Shown here: positions 42,121-42,726 of the stretch, in pieces | Layout of the letters: each line of letters starts with the position of its first letter | Numbering within the stretch: position 1 is the first letter of the stretch | NCBI GenBank assembly: GCA_964498075.1 | Contig: CAZCGA010000045.1 | Span: forward strand, 1 to 42,726 | Direction: 5' to 3' | DNA length: 42,726 nt | Source of the DNA: CAZCGA01 sp964498075 | Lineage (GTDB): Bacteria > Desulfobacterota > Binatia > HRBIN30 | The notes under the pieces: generated by a model | The model's input: only the letters and a program-made list of their open reading frames with translations | The model's database searches: none | What the model was told of the DNA's origin: nothing | Program-made: the position numbers and the translations under genes

Positions 42121-42265
42121 TGGGCACCGGCGTGAAGTACAATCAGACGCAGACGGGCGGGACCGGGAGGGGAGCCGGCTTTCGCGGCGCCGTCAGCAAT
42201 CGTCCCCCCGCTAGAGTACGCCGCGCGCGTGTGGGATAGATGGCGTACCCAGGACCGAGGTCGAC

Positions 42266-42726
42266 ATGGACAGTAGCACCGTTCTGATCACCGGTGGGAA
42301 CTCGGGCATCGGCTTCGAGTGTGCGCGCGCACTCGCCCGCAGTCGTTGGCACGTCGTCATCGCCAGCCGCGATCGCCAGGCCTCCACCGCGGCGGTGGAT
42401 CGCATCACGCGGGAGAGCGGGAACGCGGCAGCGTCCGAGATGAGCCTCGATCTGGGATCCATCGAGTCGGTGCGGCGGTTTGCCGAGGAGATCGAGGCCA
42501 GGAACCTCGCACTCCGCGCGCTCGTCTGCAACGCCGGCCTGCAGGTATCAGCCGGACCACGCCTGTCGCCGGACGGCTTCGAGCTGACGTTCGCGGTGAA
42601 TCACCTGGGCCATTTCCTGCTGACCAATCTGCTCCTCAGACGTCTCGCTGCCAATGCACCGGCGCGCATCGTCGTCGTCGCCTCCGGCGTGCACGATCCG
42701 AAGCTCCGGACCGGGATGCCGAAGCC
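42266..42726 (+). CDS. Short-chain dehydrogenase/reductase, truncated at the window end
   Basis: The first 153 residues of an SDR. The cofactor-binding motif TGGNSGIG is at about residues 9-16; NAGLQV and the FAVNHLGHFLLTN helix are typical of the retinol-dehydrogenase/protochlorophyllide-reductase-like group. The sequence runs off the window before the catalytic Tyr, so the substrate cannot be judged. ATG at 42266 follows GAGG. It is divergent from the ABC operon. Confidence 0.85.
   Translation, partial: MDSSTVLITGGNSGIGFECARALARSRWHVVIASRDRQASTAAVDRITRESGNAAASEMSLDLGSIESVRRFAEEIEARNLALRALVCNAGLQVSAGPRLSPDGFELTFAVNHLGHFLLTNLLLRRLAANAPARIVVVASGVHDPKLRTGMPK

Noticed and set aside
1..42726. 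tRNA, rRNA, riboswitch or transposase genes
   Set aside because: No cloverleaf with a TTCNANNC arm, rRNA core motif, cobalamin riboswitch box near the B12-dependent mutase, or DDE transposase was seen on either strand by eye; a covariance-model scan would be needed to exclude small RNAs.

Overview
The window is a scaffolded stretch (four runs of N) of a strongly GC-rich bacterial genome. It reads as an uncultured Gram-negative: an LpxL/HtrB-type lipid acyltransferase, methylmalonyl-CoA mutase with MeaB, an F420/FMN luciferase-type oxidoreductase, and a large Cys-rich thrombospondin-type-3 repeat surface protein of the kind common in myxobacteria and Binatota-like lineages. A Binatota/'deltaproteobacterial' origin is my best guess and is not proven by anything here. 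No rRNA, tRNA, CRISPR array or insertion sequence was found.

Layout. 1-2258: end of a CoA-ligase beta subunit, the alpha subunit (damaged by a misassembly that spliced in a response-regulator fragment), a one-cluster ferredoxin and a hotdog thioesterase, with two palindromic dispersed repeats between the genes. 2319-3190 (minus): an amidase and a small lipoprotein-like ORF. 3493-7164: methylmalonyl-CoA mutase, MeaB and a membrane protein; then a thioesterase (minus) and an acyl-CoA synthetase. 9327-16784 (minus): a carbon module in the order beta-methylmalyl/malyl-CoA lyase, FAH-family protein, GTP-type PEP carboxykinase, acetyltransferase and the TSP3/Cys-repeat surface protein. Together with the mutase/MeaB pair and the CoA ligase, this points to acetyl-CoA/glyoxylate and propionyl-CoA carbon feeding C4 acids and gluconeogenesis.

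16898-23529 (plus) is the most interesting part: a compact dedicated fatty-acid-synthase locus. It encodes a FabL-type enoyl reductase (Y-X6-K), a FabG ketoreductase, an AcpXL-like carrier protein, a tandem-hotdog dehydratase, a complete ketosynthase (C-H-H), a ketosynthase homologue with Gly in place of the nucleophilic Cys, and one polypeptide that fuses holo-ACP synthase to an LpxL/HtrB-type acyltransferase. The parts list resembles the rhizobial very-long-chain lipid A acyl locus (acpXL-fabZXL-fabF2XL-fabF1XL-lpxXL). I infer a self-contained system that builds an unusual acyl chain on its own carrier and transfers it to a membrane lipid.

23574-29597 (plus): a luciferase-like oxidoreductase, a VapBC toxin-antitoxin pair with a visible palindromic operator, and an amino-sugar operon (GlcNAc kinase, ceramidase-like protein, SIS protein, NagA) with a third dispersed palindrome. 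29605-31400 (minus): threonine dehydratase and an unrecognised protein. 31474-36941 (plus): an RsbU/RsbW/RsbV-type partner-switching cassette, an FAD oxidoreductase, a MOSC protein, a small membrane protein and a two-cluster ferredoxin. 36966-41989 (minus): an ABC importer operon of the uncharacterised PF04392 type whose binding protein is a tandem duplication and which carries a second STAS-domain protein. The window ends in a truncated SDR gene.
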